A stretch of 64,000 bases of DNA from Allolobophora icterica (GCA_963556255.1 OY744611.1:32940603-33004602); one strand, 5' to 3'. Shown: positions 22,700 to 35,304, counted from the first letter of the stretch. The notes: generated by a model not told the origin, from the sequence alone. A program made the numbers and translations.

Positions 22700-24450
22700 T
22701 GGTCTTCCTGGCATTTGTAATTAGATGCATGGGCGAAGTAAGGGGAACAAAAGACCACTTAAACACTTAGGGGAGGAACCCCAGTGTTGTCAAAAAAGAG
22801 CTTGGGGTCGACAATTTTACAGAATACCAAAGTACACAAATGCAGGTCGAAACCTAATGTTATTAATATGTTGCACAGGAAACAACTGACAAGTTTCCTG
22901 ATTTACTTTATTTACACATTAATACACAACAAACTAGAATTAAAATGATCATGCACTTAAATAGGTGTAAGAAAAAAAACAGAAAACACAATTACAGAAC
23001 TGTTACACTTTAGTTTACAAATGTAATTTTGAACTATGTAATGTCTTTTTGTTGGTAGTCCAGTGGCTTTATCGAAAGCACCACGTCTGCCAGCTTTAAG
23101 CCAAGAAATAAGTAATTTTTCTACATCCATGCTGTAAGAGGCGGGCCATTGATGCCAAGAAAGACGGGGTTGGTCAAGATGTGACCCCAACATCTTCAGT
23201 CAGCTGAGGGGCTAGAAGAAGAGCTTTGGGAGTGAACACCCCAACAACTAAAACAATGGGCCCCTTTTCTTATTTGTTTAGTCATCTACCTTTGCAGCCA
23301 GATTATACAGTTTGCTTGATTTCAAGCTCTGCCCATAATTCGTTCTCTTTTGTCGTGAGGCATGGTAGGTAATTGGTTAGAGTGCTCAGTGGGTTCAAGC
23401 CTGAAGCCTCCACCTTGGCCGTTAATGCACAGCGATATTGAGTAAGTCCATGCACTAAAACTGCTCGGTACCATCAATAAGGCCCTATATGGGTCCCTTG
23501 TGGGAAAATGGGTTCCATGTAGGTATGCTGACTGGGTGGAGCGTTGCCCTTCTCACACTCCGCAACATGTTAATGTCTATTATGGGCACGTCTAAAGGCC
23601 ACGCGTAGTTTGAAATTCATTGGTTGCAGGTCCATTTGGTCTCTGTCGATACAGTCATGCTGCACTCATGCATCCAGTTATTTATCTCAGTATCCATTCC
23701 ATTCATTCATCTATCTATCCATCGATCCTTCCATCTTCCATCCATCTATCCTGCAATCATTCAATTACCAATTTAATAGCTTCCCATATGCTGCAAGCGG
23801 GCGTTTCGATACTTCCGTTTATTCGAAGCGCGTGTCGTTTCGTGTTAATTTTTGTTGCATGTTGTTACAAAGTTTAAAAAATTGTCATATTTTATATTTT
23901 TCCAGTGTTTCCTTGCAAAAGAAGTGACCTAGGCTACGTCAACACTAGTTTAAAGGTTTACACTTTTTATATTGCGACTAGTCTACAACTCTACATTTTT
24001 TGTTTGAATTTGCAGTCAGAAAATATTACTAGAGATGGCTATTTAATTACTAAAATCAAATTTAAATTAGCGTAACTTCATATTAGATACAAGTGACGTA
24101 AGTTGACATGTGTTGACGCAATTTTGCGCTGTTTTAGCTTAGGTTGTAGTTATTGTGCATTTTAGTGCCTGAATTTATCATAGCCCCTCCCCATCGGGGC
24201 TCTTGTGAATTTCTGTTAATACTGTAGAGTCAATGAAAAAAGGAAACAAATCCCAAACAAATAAAATTTTAATGTAAAGTGGATGAAGGTAGAGAATTGT
24301 TACTGTTAGAGAATTTTTGTCTGTGTTAGTACGTCATGGTGTTGTGTACTTGCATGTCTGGTATTACCGGACTTGTACTGCCTGGAGAGGTTGTGTGAAG
24401 ACATTGTGTAAATGTTCTCACATACATATGTGCTCACCAACATATCGTTT
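22700..24450. other. Intergenic/5' region of RPSA, no gene recognised
   Basis: This interval must hold the RPSA promoter and probably a noncoding first exon, because an acceptor (TTTTTTAG at 24455) lies just 10 bp before the RPSA start codon. I could not locate that exon or a 5' TOP tract. A short tRNA-like stretch with GGTTCAAGCC-type sequence lies near 23370-23410, and ATCCATCCAT-type repeats lie near 23690-23750. Confidence 0.45.
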
Positions 24451-24464
24451 TTTAGTTTGTGAAG

Positions 24465-27400
24465 ATGTCTGGTGGTCTGGAAGTACTGAAGTTAAAGGAA
24501 GAGGATTTGAGGAAGTTCCTGATCACTGGTGTCCATCTGGGCTCCAAGCACAAGAATGCAAACATGAAGCAGTACATCTTCAGCAAACGACAGTGTGATG
24601 GTACAAATCTCACATTCATTAATTTTAGTAACAGAGTTAATGCGATGTCATCATGTCATTATATATGTTTGTAAGACACCTTTATTTTGAGTTCGCTTTA
24701 TGGTGCTGTTTAAGTTGTTTGAATAATTAATAATTCTTCTCCTGGTCTCTAGGACTCAACTGGGAAAAGCTCCTAAATACCTCTGTGACCTAATGTGCAA
24801 ACCTCTATCTGCTCTGTCTTCCCGCCCTCTTCGGTCTGCTGACCGCTTTGATCTGCTTGTCCCTCGCGCAAGGACTTCGATGGCTCAGCATCGTGCTTTT
24901 GCCATCCTTGGCCCTTCCCTTTGGAATGACCTGCCCCCCTCTCTCCGTAGCAAGATATTGCTTGGGATCTCGCCTTCTTCTCTCCGCTGCCTAAAGACCT
25001 TTCTTTTCCCTCGGGGCTGACACGCTGGGAGCGCCTCTGAATAGTCTATGCTGTGAGAGGCGCTTTATAAATAATCATATAAGATAAGATAAGACTATTA
25101 TTATATTAACTTGTAATATTAGAAGCAGTAATAGTAGCAAGAGTAATAATAATAATAATAACAGTGATAATCACGGGCGTAAACTTGTCCAAAATATTGG
25201 GGCATTTGGTTATTCATTCTACACTTGTTGCATTAAGTGTACAGTCCCTCTCAATTATTGGGGGTGGGGGCACATGCTCCTGCTGCCCCCCCAGAGTCTA
25301 CGCCTTTGGTGATAATAGTAATAACTGTTGATTACATTGTCTTGGGCAGCCAGGTTGATAGCACTTCTGATGACGTTCTCTTGAAGAGGCGCTCTACATT
25401 TCGTAATTACAAAATTTTATGAGTAAGCCATTTTGTTGGCCCCCAAACTGATTTAAGCAGTTTGCTTGCTGAAAAATCGCTAATCAAAATCTTCAGGAAT
25501 GAAAAAGTTTTAGGTCATGGGATGTTGTGAAAATCTGAGAAGGGAAGAAAGTGAAGAGGAGAAATTTGGGTGCACACATCGCTGATCCTTATTGGCTTTC
25601 TGTTTGCCAGCCATGGCTTCACTTGAAGTGACCATTGATTGCTGCATTGTGCAATATGGTGATATATAGAATTAAATTAGATTGGAACAAAGAAGACACG
25701 TCCCACCTAATGTTTAGACTGAGGCACACAATTGATTTGTCTCCAAATATTTTGTCATGTATTAGTAATTGCTCCATTAATATTAACGTTTATCTTAATT
25801 ACCCGGTACTCTTACACCAGAAATTTTCCTGTACAATGTCTGGCATAAACAATAGTGAAATTAAAACAATATGGTGGCATTTTAAAAATATAATTTTATA
25901 ATAATAATAATAATAACTTATTAAAATAATAAGTAGCATAGTATTGAAATTTGACAGCAAGGAATGAAATTTAACAGCAAGGAATGAAATTTAACAGCAA
26001 GGAATGTAACCAAATAATAGCTAAACTAATGTCTTAAGATGTTTATAGGATGTCTGAGAAACTGAGATGATGCTTTATCCCTTGAGACCATGTTACCTTC
26101 GATTACTTATATTATTTTATGTTACTTTATGTGAACTGACATTTTGCCGCTTGATCTGCTCGTTTTATAGGTTATCATATTATCAATCTGCGTTGTACAT
26201 GGGAGAAATTGTTGCTGGCGGCTCGTGCCATTGCTTCAATGAAAAACCCAGGCGACGTTGTTGCCGTTGCGATTCATCCGTCTGGAACACGAGCTGTCAT
26301 CAAGTTTCAGTTGCATACCGGTTGCCATGCTATTGCGGGTCACTTCGTTCCAGGCACGTTCACAAATCATGGTCAGGTGAGATTGTCTAAGCGTAGGACA
26401 CGTAGCACGCAACATGGCCGAGCTGTACGATCCAAGTGTTCTGCTATTATATTATGTCACCTGACCTATTGGATTTAAACTTGACTTCACCAATGGATTA
26501 CTATTTTTTTTCTAAGGTGGTTTCATTTGAAGCGAGCATTGATTGATGCTTTGTGCATTATGATAACGGTGCTATATAAATCATTAGATTAGATCTGACT
26601 ATAATGTGCCATACTGTAGTGATTTGCATGTCGGACTGTCGGCCCTGAGGTTTGGACTTCAAATCTTTTCCAGGTAGTTCAATATCTGTCCAACTTGCAC
26701 CCCTAATGAACTTGTTTATAAAATATGTTGATCAGATGATCAGGGAGAGGAGAGGCAGGTATGAGTATTTTTGAGTTAACAATTTCACTTTCTTAGACTC
26801 ATTATATGAGGTTGGTCGACAGTAGGGAATGCAAACCCGGGTTTTGCCTACCCGGGTACCCGGGTAACCCGCGATTTTCGGAACCCGAAAACCCGGGTTT
26901 AACCGCGATTGAAACCCGGGTTTGAACAATGACATTAAATTTTCATTACTATTTTATTATATTAAAATGTAGCCTAACAATATAAATGTAGCCTATTTCG
27001 GATGCATATCACTATCATTAATATACTACAAATGCAGTGAAACTCGAAAGATTAACAACAACAAAGGAGGCCTGCAGGTGAAACAATTATGTTTGAGCGT
27101 AATACAAACTATGAGCACCACATAAGCCACAACAGCTTCCACTCTTCCACCCTAGACGAAGACAGCTTCCGTTCTTGAGACTGGACGGAAGTAATGTCCC
27201 CTTTGTGACAGGTTGGACGTGCACGTGCAGTCTTGTCCTCTGCATCGAATGCAAGTATTGGGACCCCACAGCCAAAGTGAGGGACGGACATCTGCCAAAC
27301 CTGTCTTCGTCATCGTAAACCGCGGTTGAAACCCAGGTTTGGCGTGATTGAAAAGCGTCACTTTCATCGTCGTTCACGCCGTGAAACTCACAAATGCAGA

Positions 27401-30098
27401 GTAATGGACATATAACGTTAGTACTGCACTTGGTATTACGTAATACTATTTCTACTTACTTATTTATCGGCTCGTTCCAATTGTTTATTCGTGACGTTAT
27501 ATGAGTGAGGATTCACATTTCACACAACGAGTGACAAGTCCGAATGTTGAGTTTGTTAACTCGTGACATTACCTGTCTGAACGCATTTCAGTGTGGATGG
27601 CGCTTAACCGTTTCAAACTAAATCCAACGAAGTCCGAGTTTCTATGGTGCACCACCCTCCGGCGTCGCCATCTACAGCGTCCTTTTCTTCGGCCTCGGCT
27701 GTGCTACGGCGCTATATAAATCGTCTTATTATTATTATCATCCAGTTCGCCTGGTAGCGGTAAACTGTTCTTATATAAATTTAGTGACTTAAAAAGCAAT
27801 GCTTAAATCAACAAATTTAAAGCGCGGTGTTTGGGAACACTTTATCGTTCGCGATTCTGTGGAACAGACGGCTCAGTGCCAGTTATGTAAATCGAAACTG
27901 AAAATTGTCGGCGGTTCAACACGATGTATGCATATTCATCTCCCACCAAAGCATAAGATAAACCTGCTCAAACACAAGGACGTAGATGACCCTTGTCATC
28001 TGCAGAACTTTGGACTTTGTAGCTGCATATAACGACGTTGTTCTTATCGCAAAACATAGTTCAATAATACTTATCATGTAAAGTTTGGTAAACCCGGTAA
28101 AAACCCGGTTACCCGGGTTTTTACTGGCGCCAAAACCGGAACCCGGGTTTGTAAAAAACCCGGGTTTTTGCATTCCCTAGTCGACAGTATTTACATTCAC
28201 TGCATGATCTTCCCACTGACAGGGTACAGTGGAACACTCATTTTGCAGCTGTTTGCTGTGAGATATTATTGGAAATCTGGGACCATCTTTTTGTCCTACC
28301 TGGGATTTGAAGGCCAATACCTAGGTTGTTGGTCCAGAATGCTAACCCTTTAGACTCTCACGCACCCTCAATCCCATGAGAAAAATACAGACTTCGTGTA
28401 AGGGTGATACAGATGGCCAAACCTTTGTGAAGGCATGAAGGCTGCTTGATGGATAACCAGTAATAAATGTAAATCTAGGCAGAAGTGTGTATTCCCCCAA
28501 GGCCAGTGATGCAACCCTAAAGATGACATTCTTCCAAGGCCAGTGATTATTGCCCAGGTCTAAAACACATTCACCTCTATGGAAAAAAATTTTTCCAAGA
28601 CACATTTCCTTTGGTGATGGAAAGTATTGCTCGGTAGTAAAAAGTAATTTGTCTTTGACCTTGATGCCTCCAATTATTTTTTCACAGATATAGCAATGCC
28701 TTGGAGGCAGTAAAGGGTACTATAAAAATGTGTTGATTACTACTTACTTAAAAATGCATACATACATACATACTTGTGTACAAACACACTTGCATACCTG
28801 CATGCACAAAAATCGATTTTCCTTTGGCACTTCATGGCATCATTCTTCCAGTTAATGCGCCCCTGAATCTATGTTTCTGGTTGTTTTAGAAACACTTTCT
28901 TGAGCCTCAGCTGCTTATCGTATCGGATCCAGTATTTGATCGTCAGGCGATCATGGAAGCGTCCAAGTGCAACTTGCCTGTGATCGCCTTCTGCAACACA
29001 GATGCTTCACTCAGGTGGATCGACATTGCCATACCATGTAACACTCGGGTAACTAAATTTATCCATGTGTATACATATGTAAATATATTTAGATTTGTGT
29101 GTTGCAGAATGATCTGTTACGGTAAGATGCAGCTTAGTAAGGTAGAGGTAAAATGTAATAAGGTGGTATCAAAATACTGTTTATTGTGGTAGACTGGTAG
29201 TTTAAAAAGCCAATGAAGCTGTTTGCATTTTTTAGTCTCATCTGATGCAGGAAGTATGTCAGTGGAAGGATTTGTTGTTGTAAGGTGTAGTAGGGTAAAA
29301 GAAAGGTGATATATGAACATGCCTGCAAAAACACACTTTTGACAGATGTGTTATAAGTGAGCAAATGCTCTATCTTAATTTACAATACATTAGTTACCTG
29401 TCTTCCTTCCCGTGTATTCTTTGCAGGCAGGGGCGTCTACACCATAGAAACCATGGAGCAAATGCTCCATCCAAGAAATAGGGGGGGATCTGACAGTGTG
29501 TGTGCCAAACCATTAACGAGGGGGGAAGGAAGGGGAGGGGAAAGAAGAGGGGGAAGGGGAAGTTGCTCCAATGGCTTAGGGGGATAGACGCCCCTGTTTT
29601 TGCAGGTAGGGCGAGGGTGCACCTGATTTCTAAATATTTGTGTTGCTAGGCTCATGTTGCATTGTCTGCTTTTTTAAGAGCACTCACTAAGGAACTAGAG
29701 GCACCTTTAAAGGTGCTATATAATGTTGAGATACATAGATATGCACTACGTACAGACATGCATACTGCTTCTCTCAACATGTTTTCTTCTGTAAATGCAA
29801 ACAGCTTCTTGGCTATGTAAACATCAGAAGGACAAATCTTCAGATCCACACCATAGCATATTTTACCTTAGCTGATATTACCTTATCATGACAATGGATC
29901 ATTTTGTCATTGTGTTTGTCTGCTAGGGATATCAGTCGATTGGACTGATGTGGTGGATGTTGACACGTGAAATTCTGGCAATGCGAGGTTCCGTAACTCG
30001 TGACATACTGTGGAATATTGCTGTGGACTTGTTCATCAACCGCACCCCAGAGGAGGTCTAACAATAATGATGATAATAATAATAGTAATAACAACAAC

Positions 30099-30132
<34 letters not shown>

Positions 30133-31156
30133 GAGCAGAGGAAGTCTAATAATAACAACAATAATAATAATAACAATAATAATAATATTAGAAAAACAGT
30201 CCCTTAACACTTCAACGACGAGCTGCATTGGTTTCCCAGTCGCTTTTGGTACATTCTCGTCGTTAAAGTGTTAAGCTTGTCTGACAAGTAGCCATGAATA
30301 TGAAGAGTTTGCACCTTCATTTTTCTTAGCCTTGGCATATGAGGACAAGGGTCACCAGTCCTCTCCCTCATCATGTGATCTTCCTACTGACAGTGTATGG
30401 TCCGTGTGCTCATTGCAACTGAGTTTGCTAGGGGGTGCAGGTGGACCAGAGTATTAGTAAGAAAAAGGTATCTAACTTGCATGAAAAATAATATTTCAGT
30501 AATAATAATATTATTAATAATTTTTTATTATTGTAGTTATACTAACCACTAATAATTATTATTTTTTAACCAAATTCTTAAACTGTTTGAATTTCAAACT
30601 GTCGTACTATATTATGTTGTTGATTAAGTGTTTTACACCATATTGTAAGTCTTCTTTTCAATATTGTTTGTAAAGTGTGGGTGTTTGTCTTGAAGTATAT
30701 ACTATTTCTTTCTTGAAAATAAGAAGGGATTGGAAAAATTTATTAAAGGAAGCTTGGAGCTATTATTATTTTAACCCTAATAGCAAAGCCCAGAGAATTT
30801 GGAAAACCCACAATGGAGACTCCTTTTGGTTTTTCCACTCCTTGAGATTTTATCAGCCTCTTCAGTACATGATGTTGAACTTTGTTGTGACGTGTTTCTG
30901 CACGTAGGAGAAGGCAGAGTTGGAGAAGCAGAAGATGCTGGCCAAGGGTGAGAGGACTGATTTGGATGAAGATGGACGTGGTGGACCACAATTTTCCAGA
31001 ACAGCTGACACCACTGAGAATGTAAGTAAATATACTTGGCTTGAGAGATAACTGCCTTGGTTGCAGATGTGGAGAGACAGACAAACATAGGCTGATTGGA
31101 TGACTGGCTGACCGACCATCCGAAGGACTGAGGACATGGGGAGAGACGAACATACG

Positions 31157-31199
<43 letters not shown>

Positions 31200-32074
31200 T
31201 GACTGACTGACTGACTGACTGACTGACTGACTGACTGACTGACTGACTGACTGAGAGAATGAGGACAGAATGAGGAATATCATCCTGACTGGCTGGCTGG
31301 CTGACTAGCAGGCAAACTGACTGACTGAGTGGCCTGGCCTGGCCTGGCCTGGCCTGGCCTGGCCTGGCCTGGCCTGGCCTGGCCTGGCCTGGCCTGGCCT
31401 GGCCTGGCCTGACTGACTGACTGACTGACTGACTGACTGGCTGGCCAGCCCCAGAGATGGGGCTCCTCGGGTTGACTGACTGACTGACTGACTGACTGAC
31501 TGACGGACTGACTGACTGAGAATGAAGCATAACATCCTGGCTGGCTGACTGAGACTGCACAGAGCAATGACAGACAAGACAGACTTACAGACACATGTAC
31601 CATAAATACTTGGCATGAGAGACAAACACCTTGACTGAGAAGGTGCTTAGCAGCTTTGCATAGAAACTTGAAGTTGCGTGTAATGGTTTTCTGTTTTCTC
31701 TGCAGTTGGGCATTGTGAACACTGGTACCGAGTCATGGACGACTGCGGCGGAATGGAACACAGGAGTGGAACCACAGCTAACCTGGCCGACTGAACCCCA
31801 GCAGGTAGAATGGGGAGCAAAACCACAGGAGGTCGAATGGGGCACTGAACCCCCACAGGCTGAATGGGGAGCTGAACCCCAACAAACTGAATGGGGAGCC
31901 AAAGAGCAAACAAATTGGAGAGATGGGGCTCCTCGGGTTGAATGGGGAGATGACCCACAGCAGGACTGGGGGTCCAAGCCTCCAGAGAGTGCCTGGGACA
32001 CGAACGCACAGAGTGAAGACTTGGGAAAGAGTAAATCATTTGTCCCACCAGTGGTGACAAATGACTGGAATTAG
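24465..32074 (+). CDS. RPSA: 40S ribosomal protein SA (divergent)
   Basis: RPSA (uS2) is a small-subunit ribosomal protein; in vertebrates it is also described as the 37/67-kDa laminin receptor. Coding exons 24465-24600, 26171-26376, 28890-29048, 29927-30055, 30908-31021 and 31706-32074 join in phase to 370 residues. The start [19 protein letters not shown] is canonical. Later blocks include [71 protein letters not shown] and [10 protein letters not shown]. Between them it departs strongly from the highly conserved animal sequence: positions that normally read HLG(A/G)TNLDFQMEQY read [14 protein letters not shown], and the FREPRLLV block reads FLEPQLLI. The C-terminal exon encodes a long tail of repeats such as VEWGAKPQE and AEWGAEPQQ, related to the E-D-W repeats of other RPSA proteins but longer (vertebrate RPSA is about 295 residues). 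It may be the only RPSA of a fast-evolving lineage or a divergent paralogue. There is no internal stop or frameshift. Confidence 0.92.
24738..25080 (+). mobile_element. LINE C-terminal remnant plus 3' tail
   Basis: A frame encodes [31 protein letters not shown] and a [10 protein letters not shown] end with stop. This is the C-terminal block of CR1/L2-type LINE proteins (WNxLPxxLR...FKxxLKTxLF). The tail GAGAGGCGCTTTATAAATAA follows. It lies in the first coding intron of RPSA. Confidence 0.75.
25172..25308. mobile_element. hAT MITE, CACGGGCGTAAACTTGT family, copy 2
   Basis: A 137-bp element with perfect 8-bp duplications GTGATAAT (25164-25171 and 25309-25316). It is nearly identical in layout to 16096-16231, including a shared ACACTTGTTGCATT stretch. 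It lies in an RPSA intron. Confidence 0.9.
25940..26015 (+). repeat. Short tandem repeat, ~23-bp unit
   Basis: Three copies of a GAAATTTAACAGCAAGGAAT-type unit lie in the RPSA intron ahead of the 26171 acceptor. Confidence 0.8.
26823..28179 (+). mobile_element. hAT element remnant with BED zinc finger
   Basis: A 1357-bp element has inverted ends beginning TAGGGAATGCAAACCCGGG and perfect 8-bp duplications GTCGACAG (26815-26822 and 28180-28187). Many CCCGGGTTT words lie near both ends. An intact 5' reading frame (27799-28032) encodes a BED finger ([10 protein letters not shown], then [11 protein letters not shown], then [16 protein letters not shown]). The catalytic and dimerisation parts are absent, so it is non-autonomous. 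A LINE scrap ([19 protein letters not shown]) with a GGCGCTATATAAAT tail lies inside at about 27585-27740. It is inside an RPSA intron. Confidence 0.9.
29428..29596. mobile_element. hAT MITE, CAGGGGCGTCTA family, copy 2 (inverted)
   Basis: It starts CAGGGGCGTCTACACC and ends ATAGACGCCCCTG. The flanks TTTGCAGG (29420-29427 and 29599-29606) match, with two extra T on the right. It is inverted relative to 7633-7813 and 59633-59804. It lies in an RPSA intron. Confidence 0.88.
30062..30190 (+). repeat. (AAT)n-rich microsatellite
   Basis: Interrupted AAT/AAC repeats begin immediately after the donor of the RPSA exon ending at 30055. Confidence 0.9.
31150..31540 (+). repeat. Compound satellite: CTGG, CTGA and GGCCT arrays
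   Basis: Consecutive (GGCT)n, (GACT)n, about 16 copies of GGCCT (31331-31410) and further (GACT)n fill the last RPSA intron. Embedded at 31453-31475 is a 23-nt exact copy of RPSA exon sequence (31919-31941). Long reading frames here, poly-(SVSQ) or poly-(ARPGQ), are repeat artefacts. Confidence 0.95.
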
Positions 32075-33260
32075 GAACGTTGGAATCCGTTTTGGACAAA
32101 CATACTGGAACAGCATCAACTGCTACACATTGGAATCTGGAAGTGTTTGAATTTTGTACTACACACTGTGATACTCTTACATATGGTTCAAAATTCTTCA
32201 ACTAGATTTTTGACATATTGCTAGTCTTGAGAGGCAAAATTTATAAATCTGAGTTATATTTTGTAGAGCCATTTTGGGTTGGATTTTACAGTTTCAGGTT
32301 TGATTTTTGAACAGGGTTTAAGACAACTGTTTTGTTAGGTTAGATTTCTGTTATGTATTTAGATGTTCAGCCGAGTGCTGTGATTTTTTACATTTAAGCA
32401 AGATATTTTACTGTTGCTGCTTTGTCAAGTTAAAGTTTTTGAATTTTAAGTTAGATTTTGACCAATCATGGTGAATTGTTGCTCTTGCTTTGTAATTTAG
32501 GTTAAGTTTTACAACTGACTGATCAGTCTTTTTAAGTTATTTTTCTTAGCTAAGTTGAAAGACCATGGCATCAGAATTTTAAATTAGTCTGTTTAATTGT
32601 GGTTAAACTGGTTATTATATTAAAGTTAACTTTTAGTAATAATTTTGTCTGTCAACTTTAATGAGAACAGATATTAGTTGCAAATTTATCTCAAGTGCTA
32701 ATTTAGATTTCTGATAATTCAAATCTTGTTGCAATTGGCTAAATTTCCGATTAATTACTGTAAATGTATCTTGTCAAGAAAGTTTTGCAACAGTTCACTC
32801 GACATACAATTGTATGTTAATGAACCTATTGACTCTAATTAGGTTAAGTTCTAATCTGATTAGTTAAAATTTAACATGACTGTTATTTTCTAATCATGTT
32901 ATGTTGTAACATAATTTCTTGTGCTTTTTTCTCAAGACAATTCAGCACGGATGGTGCTGTATAATTTAACAGAATTGCTGTGATCCAATTTCTATATGTG
33001 ATGATTTTGTTTTTGTTAAAGAATAATATATAGCTAGGTAATGTGTCGGATTGCAGTTATTTTATTGTCTTTTAAGAGTGTTGTCGAAGGGGCTAAAACA
33101 TGTTCTTCTACAGTGCTTGAATTTGGTTGATCGGTTATTTTGAGCGTGTTACACGTGAATAAATTTCTTAACGGGTTTGCTTGTTTTTGTGGGCGATAAA
33201 ATGAAAATAAAAAGTAAATGTTAATGATTTGTTTTCTGTGATAGAAGGACTCTGGAAATA
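32075..33260 (+). other. Probable RPSA 3' UTR and flank
   Basis: A T-rich stretch with no reading frame and many GTTAGATTT/AAGTTTT words. An AATAAA signal lies at 33158-33163. A second AATAAATAAAC-type cluster is near 33257. The real cleavage site cannot be fixed from sequence. Confidence 0.4.
33158..33163 (+). terminator. Candidate polyadenylation signal of RPSA
   Basis: AATAAA about 1.08 kb after the stop, the clearest one found between the stop and the next repeat cluster. Confidence 0.4.
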
Positions 33261-33710
33261 AATAAACAATTAATCAAAGATAAAATTCTTGGTTGATTAG
33301 AGGTGTAATCTTTATCCATTAAGCCATTGTGTATGGTAATTCCAACACTTGTGTTGCTATACACTAAATGAAACAAATGGAGCTGCTTGCAACTAAAACT
33401 AAAGTATTCTGAAGGGTGTCATCCGTGTTAGCAGATTGCAAAGTGCCTTTGTCTGTAGCCTCTGTGTCCTGATTTCAAATCCTGTTGTGGCATGGGAAAG
33501 AAAGTTGGTTGTTGAGCAGTATAACCTGTGCAAGGAAAAGTTGTTCAGTTGTAGAGTTGTTGTTGTAGTGTCTGTGCTTCAGCTGAATTATCTTCAACTT
33601 AAGACTTCTAGTACATGCATGGGCAATGTTAAATTTCCATGCAATATCAATGAGTAACATACATCACTTTGGAGAGAGTTCATATTTGTTAACTTAACCT
33701 TGAGCATAGC

Positions 33711-34145
33711 ATTAGGGGTCATTCATAAAGGACATCCCCAATGAGGGGGAGGGAGGGGTAATCGAAATGCGGACAAGGGGAAGGGTGGGTTATGACCAGT
33801 GAGGACGTCCGCACCTAAACTTTCTAATTTTATAGTTTTTTAAACACCACATTGTTTCAACCTTCCCCAAAAGACGAAAATGTCAGTGAAGTGATTGCCT
33901 GAAACCACATGCATGGTATAATCTTACCTGAGGCTTTAAAGAGCTTTTATTACTGTGCATCCTGCCATATGAAACCCCAACTGTCAATTAAACGTGCACA
34001 GGAACTGTGGAATAATTGCAAAAATAACGATGATGTCATTAAAAATTGGCTTAGGCGTGTGGACGTCCGCAAAGGGGAGGGAGGGAGGGTAAGGTCAAAT
34101 GCGGACAAGGGGGAAGGAGGGGTCAAAAGTAGAACATATTTTTAC
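33711..34145. mobile_element. DNA transposon fragment with AGGGGTCATTCATAAAGGAC end
   Basis: The left end AGGGGTCATTCATAAAGGAC resembles the terminus of the 49499 element (AGGGGTCGTCCATTAATTAT). Inside, GGACGTCCGCA and ATGCGGACAAGGGG blocks recur. I could not identify a matching right end, so it may be truncated. Confidence 0.5.
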
Positions 34146-34960
34146 TGATGAACAAAAGTAGAATTCTTGTATCAGGAAATGTCTTGCAGTGCCTTGCAAC
34201 AACTTGTAACAGAAACTACTTCTTTTCTTCCTGGTTAGTGAGGACACCATTGAGTGAGTGAATTAAAGCCATCGGCCGCTTGGCAGCATCATTGATTACT
34301 TTCAGACACCCCTCTTAATGCAAGCCTGGTGATAATATCCGTCAACTACGGATGATAATCTTTGTTGGATTCTGTTCTTTTACCCGTCTAGTCTTCTAGT
34401 TTTCTGCGCATTGTTTTACTTTCTGATGAAATTTCTGTTCTTTATGACCATACTTTTTTAACATAATTATAAAATTGCGCTATATAAATAAATATCTAAT
34501 TACAATTACAATATACGTATATGTATATACGATGCATCCTTAGATGTTTGCCGACGACTAATAATATAGATTCCTTAGATGTGTGCCAAGGAATCCATTA
34601 TAGTATTCTAGTCCTTCAGTGTGTGCCTGCGGTCAACAAAGTATAGAATAACCGTGACTCGTTATGGTCCGTTCAGATTCCACGTCACGTCGACCCTTAC
34701 AGGTGACCATGCCGCGGATGTAGGGTAAGTAAACAATTGAAGGAAACGCTTCGAAAAAATTGACTGGCAGTTGACACATTGACCCATGGTCAGAAAGCAC
34801 TACGATGTATTTAACGCTTTTTTTAAAACGAGGACAGCCGAATAGCAGTCCCATTATAACATTCAATGCTTAGAAATATTGGAAGCCCATGACACAGTTT
34901 GTTTCCCTAAAATGTATTCGATAATAATAATAAAATAATGTTGAATCGGACTCGAACCTC

Positions 34961-35282
34961 CAGGGGCGTAACTTTAGTCTAAAAAGTGGGGGGTACCAAT
35001 ACTTTGGTCTAAAAAGTGGGGGTACCAATTTCTTCTCCACTTTAGCTTTACGCATGGTGCCCATTTTGAACATATTCCCTGACAGTATTCTCATTACTTT
35101 TGGCTCTCGGTTTACCGTTGTATCTAAGTAATTTCGTACTTTTGGTGGTGAGTGCGTTCTCTGAGAAGGCACAATAATAAAATATTGATTAGCATTGTTT
35201 AAAAAGTGGGGGTACAGTACCCCCCAGTCCAAAAAGTGGGGGGTACGGGTATCCCTCGTACCCCCCACAAATTACGCCTATG
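34961..35282. mobile_element. hAT MITE, CAGGGGCGTAACTTT family
   Basis: A 322-bp element starts CAGGGGCGTAACTTTAGTC and ends AATTACGCCTATG, with perfect 8-bp duplications CGAACCTC (34953-34960 and 35283-35290). AAAAAGTGGGGGGTACC-like subterminal words are repeated inside. Confidence 0.9.
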
Positions 35283-35304
35283 CGAACCTCTACTGGACAC
35301 TCCG

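Noticed and set aside
24601..31705. snoRNAs expected in RPSA introns
   Set aside because: Vertebrate RPSA introns host H/ACA snoRNAs, but by eye I could not find a convincing H/ACA or C/D structure here. A covariance-model search would decide.
30743..32201. Several long minus-strand frames (100-230 residues)
   Set aside because: They read through the CTGA/GGCCT satellite or run antisense to the RPSA tail exon; composition is purely repeat-driven.
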